This document shows, piece after piece, positions 43,201-48,265 of a stretch of 64,000 bases of DNA. The first letter of the stretch is position 1. Every line of letters starts with the position of its first letter. A program made the position numbers and the translations under genes. The notes below the pieces were generated by a model. It was not told the origin of the DNA and ran no database searches. It worked only from the letters and a program-made list of their open reading frames with translations. This stretch comes from Phorcus lineatus (taxonomy: Eukaryota > Mollusca > Gastropoda > Trochida > Trochidae), in contig OV121081.1 of assembly GCA_921293015.1 (NCBI GenBank), positions 76,091,022 through 76,155,021 on the forward strand. The letters run 5' to 3'.

Positions 43201-46200
43201 TCAAAGTTTCTTAGCTTTCTTTTGAATAAAGATTTACAGCTAGCCAAAGTTCACAAAAATAAACAACAGGCTGTGTATAAAATTGTCTATTTATTCTTCA
43301 ATGGTTATGTTGAAATCACAAACAGATATTACTATAAGTAATTGAGGTTGAGAGCCAAATATTTGAAATAGTCAAAAAAAAAGTAGTCATCAAAATATAA
43401 ACAGGTAATGAATATAAGAAATTATGAAACATGGATAGACATAGGTCCTCATATAGTATTAGTTTGTAAAGACACAAACAATTTTAAGTATTTGACAGTG
43501 ATGACTTTGAGTCTGGATTTGGACATATCCATATGATATTCTAAATATCCAATTTTAATTGTTTTATAGGCCTACGAGAAAAGATGAAAATAGCATATTT
43601 TTTCATTTTAAAAGATACAGCCTCTCATTGGTTTTTTAATAAATTTTTTTCACAGATTATAAAATTGAGTAAGTAGTAAATAAATTAAGTGAGGCTATCA
43701 AGAAAGAGGAAATCACACTTCACATAACATATAGGATATTGTGTTTAATTCCTTTTTTGAGGAAACTACTGAAATTAATCAATCTTCATGAAATAATGGT
43801 TGTTCATGTTTTCCAGGTTTCAAAATGACAAAGATAGTAACTGGATTGGGAAAATAATATTTATCAGTCAATGGATGTTTTAGCTGCAACAAGTTTCTTT
43901 TGTGAAATTATATTATAAATATCATTTCAAGTTTAAACTTATAAATATCTTTAAATTAATTTATTATATTATTGTTTGAGTAAATATATCCCTTGTTACA
44001 TACAGATCCTTCATGATGAAAGTTGATTTAAATGCATATGTCTGTTTCAGTTAAACTCTGACAGGAAAGATAATTTTTTCAATTTTTGGTTTATCTAGTT
44101 TCATATTTATGAAAACTCATGCATGAGACATGTGGCTTGATTATTACATACATTAATTAATTACCACCTGATGCATGATTCTTGGAAATATAATATGTGA
44201 TAAAGTATCACATAGAATCATATCCCGTGCCTGAGTTGGTTTTTATTTTTATTTTCAAATGATAGTTTAATGAGATATTTTGCACAACACAGTGATTGTT
44301 TACAATATGACAAAACTTGACAGGAAACTTACCCAAATGTTATCGGGTAAAATCGCAACAAATAATCTCAAACAACTTAAAAGGGTTCTTGATTTAAAAC
44401 TTTGAGGTCATAAAGTGACATTGTGAAAAGCTTTTTAGAGCTGTCATCTTGTTAGCATTATCTTAGAGCGCTTTGAAAAGTGTACAATTCTTGCAATTTC
44501 TCACCTCCGAGCACTCATCCGACTCGCGATTGGTTTTTACTAATTGTTGCCCATTTCCAACAAATTCACGATTAAAAACAGTAATCATTTTTACTTAACA
44601 CCTCGAGAAATACATATGCCGTGACATCGATGAATAAAAAGTGTGTAGATTCATAGAATGTTATTGTTAATAATACGTGCAACCACCGAAACATATCGCC
44701 ATTATCGGTTTGTTTGTCCCCGGAAGTAAAGTTGACAAATTAGCGTGGTGCTATCGCCGCTCTGATTGGCTAAAATTACGCATGCGCGAGATTTGATTGA
44801 CAGGCTGGATCGGTCTATTACCTTAGATTAAAATTTTTCATACAGTTCTAACATCCAGAACGCCAGCCGTTATGGTTAACACAGCGGAAATGCTTATACT
44901 GTTTATAAGAAAAATGTGTAGTTTTGTATGTATCTTAATAACGAATATCTTATCACAGCAATCATTAATTTCTAGTTCATGTTTTTGTTCAAGTAACATG
45001 CTTTTACTTGGCGAAAGTGAGCATGTATAAAGAAATATATCTCCCAATACATAGGTACAACACAATAAGCGAAAGTTACTTCAATAGTAAAAACGAAATA
45101 TTATTGATAATATTCATTGCCAATGTCATTGTCACAAAATTCTAGTTTTGATCTTTGCAAATACTATCATATTTTCTCATAAGTAACGCTTTTATGTTTG
45201 ATACTAAAATAAGATACATGGAACGTGTGGTTAAAGGTAAGAAAAGAGCTAGATAAAGATCGTATGATAAAACTAAGCACTCATCCCCCGCACAAATATA
45301 TTTTATTCAACAGTTACAATCAGATAAGAACCCTCTCAAGATAGAATACCTACACATTGCCTGAAGGACAAGTAATTCGAGTATCGGTAGCGAAAGTCTC
45401 TCAATGTCAAAGAAACTCTTTGAAAAAAACCGTAATCAAAGATTATAACTGACACGTACAAACATTACAAACGCTTTTCAATAATTCTTTGCATTCTACA
45501 AACTGGCAACCGGGTCGTTTTTTCAGTGGTAATAATTCCATAATTTTTTTATCGCGCTATTTCCTTTCTCAAAACTAGCAAATTGTATTGTTACCCTCAA
45601 TAAATATTTCTATTGATGCATCTATTCAGCATTTCCATACATTCCGGTGTCCGGGTACCAATTTGAACAGCTGGGTAGACTGACTGCAATGTGTATGAAG
45701 CGCCTTGCCAGGGACACAAAACCAGTGCAAGGCCATGGTCACAATTTTATTCCTCCGCCATGATTCGATCCCGGGCCGTTGGCGAATTAGGCTAGCATGC
45801 TAATCACTAGACCACTGTGCTCCATTTTGTTTCTCAATGAAGAAGGAGAAAGAGACCCCTAACAATCTAAAAAAGGACAATTTTCTTTGAGTAATGCTTA
45901 ATAAAGAGAAAGGTTTAATATTGATATGTATTTCAACTTACGAATGTCTTCAAGTCGTTTCTATCAATCTTTATATTGATATGAAATGAGTGTGAATTTT
46001 GAATTACTAACGCAGGACCTAGTGTTATTCAGACATTTGAACGGATTAATTTAAAGTATACGTTCATACCCATATTATTCCATTTGAGTCTTAAAACTAG
46101 CAAAACGGCCGACATCTTTTACGACGGCCCGTTGCAATGACGTCATGAAAAATCGTTCCATGACGTACCCCCTCTTATACTCCACTGTCGAAAATGAACA

Positions 46201-48265
46201 TATTTCGGTAAGCTTTCAACTAAATTCGGTGACATTTCAGGGTAATTTGTTTCTTGGAAATCAAATTTTGAAATGTTGGAATATCTACTTTAAAGTAATC
46301 TACAGAATCACTGTTACTTGCTTTACCAAAACCTGCTTCCTAATCTTAACAAGTTGAATTTGAATTAACAACCATGGAAGTATATATCATACACAACCGT
46401 GCGTTAGCCCGACGTTCTTTGTACGTGTAAAACAGTACATGTTACTGTCAAGTATTACTGTGTGTCTAAAATGCATTTTTCAATTCATTATATGATATCA
46501 AAATAAACGATCGTTACCATCTCTGTCTCGTTAAAAGTGACTGGATGTAGACGAAGATATAATGCTGTTTGATATAATTAGATATGAATGGTCATTAAGG
46601 AGTGTGATAACGTGTGATGCTGATAACTTTTTATTTCAATCCGTAGGTTATACGAAAGTGGTCTAGCTCGATGCGTTCTCGCTGCCGGAGATATCCCGGC
46701 ATGAAGCGCCACAACGACTTCCTTACTCTCGATGTAGAAGAAAAAGACTGGTAGTTCTTTAGATTGCTTCATGAAGTGATGTTATCTGCGACCAAAGTAT
46801 CATGCTGCTCATATTCATGAACTTACGCTCTGGAATCAGCTTTCAAATGATGGAAATATACCATATTTTCTTTTCTACATCGAAACATCCGCATTTTTCA
46901 ATACATAGAATCCTTATCAACATGGTATTTGTGAAGAAAATAAGGACACTCTTTGAGTCTTCACTAACGCTCATATTCATATAATTTAGAATTGACTAAA
47001 TAACCTTAACGTGAAAATAACAATGTCAATGTTTACCAAAACTTCGAGTGACAATTGATACATATTCAATTTATTTCAGTAGAAAGTTAACCTTCCTTAT
47101 TCAATGTTTAATATGGGTAATCAAGAAGCAGTGTTCAGATAGATTCAGTGCACGTTAATTTTCCCTCGCCAAAGTTATGTCAGATTTAATCTGCAAGTAT
47201 AGTTTAATCTATCCACATATGTAATACGGACATAGAAGAGGCACATCTACATAGACATTTGATTTGATTGAACAACATAATGATGTGTCAGTCAAGAGCT
47301 TATAAATCATGAGGTTAAATTATACTTATTAGTGATTTTGTGCCGAAATGATAACAAAATCTATGGGGTGCCATCATATCTATTGACAAGTCTCATCATT
47401 CAAGCTTGAGCCATTCGCTCAAGTCGCAACATTAAATCTAAGACAAGTATATAATGATGCAGTTTGAAGTTTGTATCCCTTTCGTTATCCTGACTGTAAT
47501 CGCTTTGACTTGTAACTTACGACTCAATCAATGTCAACAACAGTTCCCCTGTTACTGTACGAATGACTGTATGCATGAAAAGTATTTCTCCTTTCTATCC
47601 TGGTCGAAAATACTTCTTGTACTGCAAGAAACTGACTAAATGATGCAACTGAAGTGACTTCATACCCTAATCATATCCTTACTAGAGTGGCCTAAGACGA
47701 TTTGTGTATGGCATGTGAAAGGGCGATGATTAGACACAATCAATAGCGTTAAGGTTTAGTAACAGTAGTTGGCCCTCATTAACTCTTAGAGGTTGTTCAT
47801 ACCTATGAATTGTGAAAATAAACTCCATTTGAATGTTTAGCTACATGTTGATAGGATAAAGTCGGTTGTTCAATCAATATCAATATCAACTCTCACGTGT
47901 AAATGATACCGACCCAAGATGTTAAATAAAACTTCATCAAAAGTTATACCTCTATAGTACCATATACGTACATCAACACAATCGAAGTGTATGCATCATA
48001 CAGATTGACATAAAATAGAGAGATAAAGCGACAGTTCAAATTTATGAAAACATTATGAAAGAACTCACATCTCGGTGACGTTGCCCATAAGCGCTGGGTC
48101 CGTAAGGTTAGCAAGGCTATCCAGCCTGTCCGGGGTTGTACACTGAAGGACATAATCCCCGTTCTGCAGCGCCTGGGTTTCACAATCATAGCACGCATGG
48201 AAGTTTACAAAGATTAATAAACTCTGCAGCACTTGCAGCAAAACATACGTCCGTACATTCAACAT
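841..48265 (-). CDS. trk: Trk-family neurotrophin receptor tyrosine kinase gene, 10 coding exons, 3' end outside window
   Basis: Single-pass receptor tyrosine kinase of the plasma membrane; in the Trk family ligand-driven dimerisation starts Shc/MAPK, PI3K and PLC-gamma signalling in neurons. Exons read 48,265 down to 841: 48069-48265, 11060-11134, 8981-9052, 8497-8568, 7977-8125, 7365-7649, 6830-7126, 4407-4507, 2666-2903, 841-1147. Phases agree at all nine junctions. Domain order in residues: signal peptide 1-24, LRR N-cap about 25-65, LRRs 66-139, LRR C-cap 140-188, Ig1 189-283, Ig2 284-380, juxtamembrane 383-416, TM about 418-439, NPNY 482-485, kinase N-lobe from about 505. LRR plus two Ig domains plus an NPXY motif plus this kinase is unique to Trk; MuSK and ROR lack the LRRs. 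The C-lobe is left of the window: none of the catalytic loop, DFG or activation loop is visible. Intron 1 is 36.9 kb; the other complete introns are 0.24-2.3 kb. Splice sites are predicted by eye. Confidence 0.93.
1206..1330. repeat. direct repeat R2 (partner at 336-455)
   Basis: The second copy of the repeat described at 336-455, in intron 9 about 60 bp upstream (gene sense) of exon 10. It contains the shared words GAGACTTCTGAATTAT, CGATGAACGATTTTGTAG and CTGCAAATA. Confidence 0.7.
1331..2665. other. trk intron 9, remainder
   Basis: AT-rich non-coding DNA. No exon, RNA gene or mobile element could be recognised by eye. Confidence 0.5.
2666..2903 (-). CDS. trk: trk exon 9: transmembrane helix and NPNY docking motif
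   Basis: A 238-bp exon, phase 0 in and phase 1 out (acceptor CCGCAG, donor GTGATT). Residues 417-439 (TVIVTATATTIILIFAITIV then ICV) form one hydrophobic helix followed by a stop-transfer cluster RRYRRR. Further in lies GLNLVENPNYLQ. ENPNY aligns with vertebrate IENPQYF, the tyrosine that recruits Shc and FRS2 through PTB domains. Here it is Y485, about 46 residues from the membrane. Confidence 0.92.
2904..4406. other. trk intron 8
   Basis: About 1.5 kb of AT-rich sequence between the transmembrane and stalk exons. No convincing exon or repeat was seen; a second stalk exon could be hidden here because such exons are not conserved. Confidence 0.5.
4407..4507 (-). CDS. trk: trk exon 8: extracellular juxtamembrane linker
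   Basis: A 101-bp exon, phase 1 in and phase 0 out. The acceptor is TATCAAG and the donor GTAAGG. It encodes GQNTGRPGQPINTRRRNSS, then VVKQPQDNSSDDFRI. It is a polar, flexible, possibly glycosylated stalk between Ig2 and the membrane, with no fold recognised. Both phases fit the flanking exons exactly, which is the main support, since stalks of this family are not conserved in sequence. The basic RRR could be a protease site; that is inference. Confidence 0.75.
5049..5195. repeat. 73-bp tandem duplication
   Basis: Two head-to-tail units, 5049-5121 and 5122-5195, beginning ACAGATACACACACTTACTG and ending GTTTACGAAGACA. They differ by only about two changes (one substitution, one inserted base), so the duplication is recent. 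It lies in trk intron 7. Confidence 0.95.
5483..5941. mobile_element. hAT-like MITE, copy 1
   Basis: A 459-bp non-autonomous DNA element. Inverted terminal repeats of about 65 bp start ACATTCTCTCCCAACAGAGG on the left; the right end reads ...ACCTCTCTTGGGAGAGGATG. Flanks CATATTGA (5475-5482) and CATATTGG (5942-5949) form an 8-bp target duplication with one mismatch. Eight-base duplications are typical of hAT transposases. The interior matches the reverse complement of 31,201-31,647 over most of its length. It encodes nothing; open frames across it are incidental. It lies in trk intron 7. Confidence 0.85.
5950..6829. other. trk intron 7, part nearest exon 7
   Basis: AT-rich intron sequence between the MITE and exon 7. 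Nothing further is recognised. Confidence 0.5.
6830..7126 (-). CDS. trk: trk exon 7: Ig-like domain 2 (Trk d5, ligand-binding position)
   Basis: A 297-bp phase 1-1 exon after TTTCGTTTTAG, with donor GTACAG. It encodes residues 284-382: SAPKILSL..., YEVHGWPKPDIKWFF, then NPQHSGTYTLFVNNTFGEN. This matches the vertebrate d5 pattern (GNPKPALQWF ... GDYTLIAKNEYGKD). In vertebrate Trks this domain makes the main neurotrophin contacts. Only one cysteine (C337, HYCKDN) is present, so the usual d5 cysteine pair is incomplete. Confidence 0.92.
7365..7649 (-). CDS. trk: trk exon 6: Ig-like domain 1 (Trk d4)
   Basis: A 285-bp phase 1-1 exon between TTCCAG and GTAAGT. It encodes residues 189-283. The canonical C2-type Ig features are present: C212 in VFTCTGNGIPKPDVWW, the core tryptophan W223 or W224, and C265 in PECIVENEVG. 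Possible N-glycosylation sites are NVS (199 and 203), NNS/NST (229-231) and NIS (234). Confidence 0.92.
7977..8125 (-). CDS. trk: trk exon 5: LRR C-terminal cysteine cap
   Basis: Residues 139/140-188. It starts after GTTTCAG and reads KLKGNPLQCSCGIRWMTL, then has two further cysteines at TCLNNG and FPGCG. The CxC...C...C spacing is the LRRCT cap, and GNPxxCSCxIxW is a Trk signature. It leaves phase 1 at a GTACGA donor, which is weaker than the others. A GTAAAT about 42 bp further on is a possible alternative, but the homologous vertebrate border (PNC-G) favours the one chosen. Confidence 0.9.
8497..8568 (-). CDS. trk: trk exon 4: leucine-rich repeat 3 (72 bp)
   Basis: Acceptor TTCTGTTTCAG, donor GTATGT, phase 2 in and out. 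Encodes DFENNNITEFPRYLIAHLD then KLKTL, the NxxNxLxxxxxxxFxxLxxL pattern of the third Trk LRR (vertebrate NFTRNKLTSLSRKHFRHLD). Vertebrates use 69 bp here as far as I recall, so this copy is one codon longer. Confidence 0.92.
8981..9052 (-). CDS. trk: trk exon 3: leucine-rich repeat 2 (72 bp)
   Basis: Acceptor CTGTTTTCAG, donor GTAAGT, phase 2 in and out. Encodes LIITISGLEVITGGAFNSN and then VMLEHL, matching the vertebrate LTIVDSGLKFVAHKAFLKN plus SNLQHI repeat. It lies inside an apparent plus-strand open frame (8860-9120), which is only its antisense shadow. Confidence 0.93.
9053..11059. other. trk intron 2
   Basis: 2.0 kb of AT-rich sequence. It contains one notable site, the CRE-type palindrome at 10,702-10,719. 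No exon or mobile element was recognised. Confidence 0.55.
10702..10719. promoter_or_regulatory. 18-bp perfect palindrome containing a full CRE
   Basis: TATTGTGACGTCACAATA is a perfect palindrome centred on TGACGTCA, the consensus CREB/ATF site. Two imperfect half-sites flank it (TTGTGACGGC to the left, TTGTGAAGTCA to the right). Its place in an early trk intron is suggestive, because vertebrate neurotrophin signalling and CREB are linked, but regulatory activity is only inferred. Confidence 0.4.
11060..11134 (-). CDS. trk: trk exon 2: leucine-rich repeat 1 (75 bp)
   Basis: Preceded by a TTTTATTTTCAG acceptor and followed by donor GTAAGT. Phase 2 in and out. Joined to exon 1 it reads VTEINIHKQTRLKIIGKDE, then LKPYIRLKN. 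This aligns directly with the vertebrate TrkB segment ITEIFIANQKRLEIINEDD, then VEAYVGLRN. The length equals my recollection of the 75-bp second exon of vertebrate NTRK genes. The match argues that exon 1 normally splices straight to this exon. Confidence 0.93.
12232..12288 (-). CDS. possible trk cassette exon (57 bp, phase 2-2)
   Basis: Between a TGTGTTCTAG acceptor and a GTGAGT donor lies a 57-bp open segment that enters and leaves in phase 2, the same phase as the exon 1/exon 2 junction. Inclusion would add 19 residues, LPRREHDYMLFQELVLQLP, ahead of LRR1 with no frame change. The LxxLxL spacing is LRR-like. Against it: direct exon 1 to exon 2 joining already aligns with vertebrate Trk without a gap. 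It may be an alternative exon or a chance open segment. Confidence 0.25.
14915..15000 (-). mobile_element. 3' end of a LINE-type retroelement
   Basis: Read on the minus strand the segment has TGTAGCACTGTGAGTGATTT, then AATAAAGAACTTGAACTGGA and ACTTG. An AATAAA signal followed by a GAACTT-type short tandem tail is the usual 3' end of many invertebrate non-LTR elements. The body would extend toward higher coordinates, but no reverse-transcriptase sequence is readable there, so this is a severely 5'-truncated or decayed copy. Confidence 0.45.
17966..18051. repeat. 43-bp perfect tandem duplication
   Basis: Two identical units, 17966-18008 and 18009-18051, each TGTCCTTGTATCTTGCCCAA followed by AATAAATAACATCTTCGAAC and AAA. 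It sits about 60 bp from the poly-G run. Confidence 0.97.
18114..18155 (+). repeat. long poly-G run (29 G, A, 12 G)
   Basis: A homopolymer of 29 G on the plus strand, one A at 18143, then 12 more G. It can form G-quadruplexes, and its true length is uncertain because such runs are error-prone in sequencing. On the trk sense strand it is a C run. Confidence 0.9.
18221..18680 (-). pseudogene. exon-like block B, copy B0 (most open copy)
   Basis: Two neighbouring minus-strand open segments. The upper one, 18,673 down to about 18,470, follows an AACTCTAACAG acceptor-like site and encodes RSLRELINKHFWFHTIDTFI and a hydrophobic LLATAAVFLARY. The lower one, 18,454 down to 18,221, follows CTTTCTGCAG and encodes NQIRITMLMYLNPSFPS and SYISSLAQGVMTVLD. 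The hydrophobic pattern suggests membrane segments. No family is recognised. Diverged relatives appear at 25.1-25.5, 29.1-29.4 and 34.8-35.2 kb in the same orientation, so it is probably one copy of a decayed duplicated exon pair. Confidence 0.35.
18681..20600. other. intron 1 stretch without recognised features
   Basis: AT-rich sequence with short overlapping open frames around 18.9-19.2 kb on both strands. These lack splice context or family motifs and are treated as chance. Confidence 0.5.
20610..20670 (-). repeat. repeat block C, copy C1
   Basis: TTTCAAAAGCAGTTTATGAA and AATCGACATACTTT recur at 25,685-25,740 as TTTCAAAAGTAGTTTGTGAA and AATCGACATACTTT. Weaker relatives lie at 29,585-29,625 and 35,385-35,440. 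The block lies between blocks B and A. Confidence 0.55.
22153..22232. repeat. AT-dinucleotide cruciform
   Basis: Arms GCAAAAGTTACATTCATAT and ATATGAATGTAACTTTATGC are near-perfect inverted repeats around an (AT)n core at about 22,171-22,212. The whole can fold into one long hairpin or extrude as a cruciform. It resembles AT-palindromes that are breakage-prone in animal genomes, and a small foldback element expanded by a microsatellite is another possibility. Confidence 0.85.
22770..23070 (-). pseudogene. exon-like block A, copy A1
   Basis: Related to A2 (26,555-26,870) and A3 (37,215-37,500). On the minus strand the three copies share EWRQYSHC-like, then VIDGGVDVAF-like residues, followed by a conserved GTAACGACC that could be a splice donor, and an AG upstream. 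The A1 translation contains stops, so it is not functional as read. No family is recognised. Confidence 0.45.
23071..24628. other. intron 1 stretch without recognised features
   Basis: AT-rich. The first 100 bp still resemble the flank of block A2; the rest shows nothing recognisable. Confidence 0.5.
24629..24697. repeat. GAT/ATC triplet microsatellite with inverted halves
   Basis: A GATGATGGTGATGATGATG-type run is followed by TGTCATGATGTCATCATCAT and more ATC units, so the two halves are complementary and can pair as a hairpin. Confidence 0.9.
25141..25500 (-). pseudogene. exon-like block B, copy B1
   Basis: The minus strand encodes TEMTSSYSALAFRSHSDEY with AIESIRRCIAACHEQSQ, and in another frame NYLYLAVNMKATSSYN with LISCCSVRVTIDWICSNINL. 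The second part matches copy B2 (CCSVEVTIDFLNSNIDLT) at the protein level, as would be expected if the block was once coding. The cysteine-rich first part faintly resembles a PAN/apple domain; this is a weak guess. Non-functional as it stands. Confidence 0.4.
25685..25740 (-). repeat. repeat block C, copy C2
   Basis: Matches C1 at 20.6 kb. It lies about 0.2 kb above block B1 and 0.8 kb below block A2, preserving the A-C-B order on the minus strand. Confidence 0.55.
25741..26554. other. intron 1 stretch without recognised features
   Basis: AT-rich spacer between blocks C2 and A2. Nothing is recognised. Confidence 0.5.
26555..26870 (-). pseudogene. exon-like block A, copy A2 (best preserved)
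   Basis: The minus strand reads EWSQYSHCLLDDIDGGVSIA, then FKSKGIQDIAVLN, and then a GTAACG donor-like site. An AG acceptor-like site lies about 20 bp upstream, but a stop falls between it and the conserved part. Plus-strand open frames over the same bases are shadows or the alternative reading; the coding strand is not proven. Confidence 0.45.
26871..29068. other. intron 1 stretch without recognised features
   Basis: About 2.2 kb of AT-rich intron between block A2 and block B2. The only item seen is a 79-codon minus-strand open frame at 27,491-27,730 that is cysteine-rich but matches nothing recognised. Confidence 0.45.
29069..29375 (-). pseudogene. exon-like block B, copy B2
   Basis: Shares with B1 the stretch TCGATGGTCACTYYCACCGA, plus GTCAATCAT...CGGATAAAG. 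The minus strand encodes CCSVEVTIDFLNSNIDLTDM then NLLHLDSIAYS, against CCSVRVTIDWICSNINLTAM in B1. Other parts are decayed. Confidence 0.45.
29376..31192. other. intron 1 stretch, possible weak C block
   Basis: TTTTCAAAAGATGTTGGAGA at 29,584 may be a weak copy of block C. The remainder is AT-rich and featureless. Confidence 0.4.
31201..31647. mobile_element. hAT-like MITE, copy 2 (opposite orientation)
   Basis: A 447-bp element with termini ACATTCTCTCC and GGAGAGAATG, and long terminal inverted repeats through CAGAGGTAGCTCCGTC. It is flanked by perfect 8-bp duplications TGGTGACA at 31,193-31,200 and 31,648-31,655. It is homologous over its length to copy 1 (5,483-5,941) in reverse orientation. 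The two duplications differ in sequence, so the copies are independent insertions. Confidence 0.9.
31980..32200. mobile_element. SINE-type dispersed repeat with conserved core
   Basis: Begins with TAATAATAATGGATATTTAT and contains the core CAGGTACCCAATTAGTACTG with CTGGGTGAATAAAGTCTCTT and GCCTAAGGAGACA. The core resembles that of the SINE at 45.65-45.72 kb (GGTACCAATTTGAACAGCTG, CTTGCCAGGGACACAA). It may be a conserved-core SINE of the MetaSINE kind known from bivalves; the assignment is from memory. No tRNA-like head is visible, so the copy is partial. Confidence 0.5.
32520..34536. mobile_element. possible TIR element, CACAAT-rich
   Basis: The left end AAGCCAAACTCACACTCCGC (continuing ACGAT) and right end ATCGTACGTAGTGTGAGTTG (continuing GGCTT) are inverted repeats, 22 of 25 matching. 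The parts near both ends are built of degenerate CACAAT/CACGAT words, densest at 34,190-34,510. It may be one 2.0-kb element or two separate copies facing each other. No target duplication was found. It holds a piece of the MITE (33,770-33,885). Confidence 0.4.
33770..33885. mobile_element. partial third copy of the hAT-like MITE
   Basis: AAATATGTTATCCATGCATA, TAGCTGAAATA, TTATGTTGCAAT, AGGGGAACCTGCTGGAA and ACCGAGAA match in order the right half of copy 2 (31,475-31,600). Both termini are missing. Confidence 0.65.
34830..35235 (-). pseudogene. exon-like block B, copy B3
   Basis: GTCACTGTAACCTAATCTGT, ACTTCCGTAACACATTGT and GTGACAGGTACCCATGAATG align in order with B1 (GGCACTGTAACTTGATGTCA, TTTCCGTCAGACATTGT, GTGACAGGCAGCAATGCATC). 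The lower part encodes YSYVTMLNFRTGSRSD on the minus strand, similar in pattern to the other copies. Decayed. Confidence 0.4.
35236..36739. other. intron 1 stretch, possible weak C block
   Basis: TTCAAAAGCAAACTGTATTC near 35,386 may be a weak copy of block C. Nothing else is recognised. Confidence 0.4.
36755..36840. repeat. 20-22-bp degenerate minisatellite
   Basis: About four units such as TGTATTATTCATATTCTGGA and TGTATTATTTACATTCTACA, preceded by longer variants starting TGTAGTAC and TGTAATAC. Confidence 0.75.
37215..37500 (-). pseudogene. exon-like block A, copy A3
   Basis: Aligns with A1 and A2 through ATGCAACTCAAACGCCCACT, AAGCAGACAGTCGCTATAT and CGTCTCCATT. The minus strand encodes FQRNQWRRYSDCLLNVIEVG, then a stop, then the conserved GTAACGACT site. 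This copy reads through the point where A1 and A2 have a stop upstream of the conserved tryptophan. Confidence 0.4.
37501..38575. other. intron 1 stretch without recognised features
   Basis: AT-rich. The first 100 bp still resemble the flank of block A2 (CCTTTAATTACGTCATACAA against CCTTTCATGATGTCATATAA). The rest is featureless. Confidence 0.45.
38585..38762 (-). CDS. unidentified candidate exon in trk intron 1
   Basis: An open minus-strand segment between an AACTTTTGTCAG acceptor-like site and a GTATGT donor, about 59 codons, richer in GC than its surroundings. It encodes ENYEMTWLAGISRLSLRHLT, then PCDTDVPTDGSVSGFPKP and AVEKDAMCYTG. Its exit phase (0) does not fit trk exon 2 (phase 2), so it is not an alternative first trk exon as read. 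A TATATAG and an E-box CACGTG lie about 70-90 bp upstream on the same strand. It could be a first exon of a nested gene, a gene fragment or chance. No family is recognised. Confidence 0.3.
38763..40525. other. intron 1 stretch without recognised features
   Basis: Mixed composition; nothing recognised beyond the TATATAG/CACGTG motifs near 38,835-38,850. Confidence 0.45.
40530..40760. repeat. degenerate CTAC/TACC-rich low-complexity tract
   Basis: Imperfect repeats of CTACC, CTACAT and ACCTAC on the plus strand. They keep two overlapping frames open for about 100 codons rich in Y, T, P and H; these are artefacts of the repeat. Confidence 0.8.
40834..42516. other. intron 1 stretch without recognised features
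   Basis: AT-rich. Short open frames at 41.0-41.2 and 41.7-41.9 kb have no splice or family support. Confidence 0.45.
42517..44819. mobile_element. 2.3-kb TIR element, non-autonomous
   Basis: Perfect 15-bp inverted termini: AATAGACCGATCCAG at 42,517-42,531 and CTGGATCGGTCTATT at 44,805-44,819. The ends are GC-rich (GGCCCCGCCCCCTAAAATG at the left, ACGCATGCGCGAG at the right), while the interior is very AT-rich and has no sizeable open frame. Each end carries TGATTGGCT in the same orientation. The target duplication is unclear; a TA dinucleotide (Tc1/mariner-like) is possible. No transposase is present. Confidence 0.6.
44820..45639. other. intron 1 stretch without recognised features
   Basis: AT-rich. 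A 75-codon minus-strand frame has no support. Confidence 0.45.
45640..45823 (-). mobile_element. tRNA-derived SINE
   Basis: On the minus strand it starts GGAGCACAGTGGTCTAGTGA. This is a tRNA-like head with Pol III box A TGGTCTAGTGA (45,814-45,804) and box B GGGATCGAATC (45,772-45,762), about 31 bp apart. A core follows that on the plus strand reads GGTACCAATTTGAACAGCTG, GGTAGACTGACTGC and CTTGCCAGGGACACAA, similar to conserved SINE cores of marine animals and to the repeat at 32.1 kb. It ends near 45,640 without a clear poly-A. Confidence 0.75.
45824..48068. other. intron 1, 5' portion next to exon 1
   Basis: AT-rich. Contains a small GCCGGAGATATCCCGGC hairpin near 46,683 and several short open frames without support. 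No exon is recognised. Confidence 0.45.
48069..48265 (-). CDS. trk: trk exon 1: start codon, signal peptide, LRR N-terminal cap
   Basis: Residues 1-65 plus two bases of codon 66. The ATG at 48265-48263 is supported by an in-frame TGA eight codons upstream (48289-48287). A hydrophobic stretch, residues 6-22 (TYVLLQVLQSLLIFVNF), is a signal peptide with likely cleavage near HA|CYDC. Three cysteines (C25, C28, C42) form the start of the LRRNT cap, followed by RLDSLANLTD. The exon ends ...GNVTE-AT before donor GTGAGT at 48068. Human NTRK exon 1 also ends at the equivalent ENxTEx point, which strongly supports orthology and this border. Confidence 0.9.

Noticed and set aside
45762-45823. Candidate tRNA gene
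   Set aside because: Boxes A and B are present, but the sequence does not fold as a full cloverleaf by eye and continues into a SINE core, so it is a SINE head.
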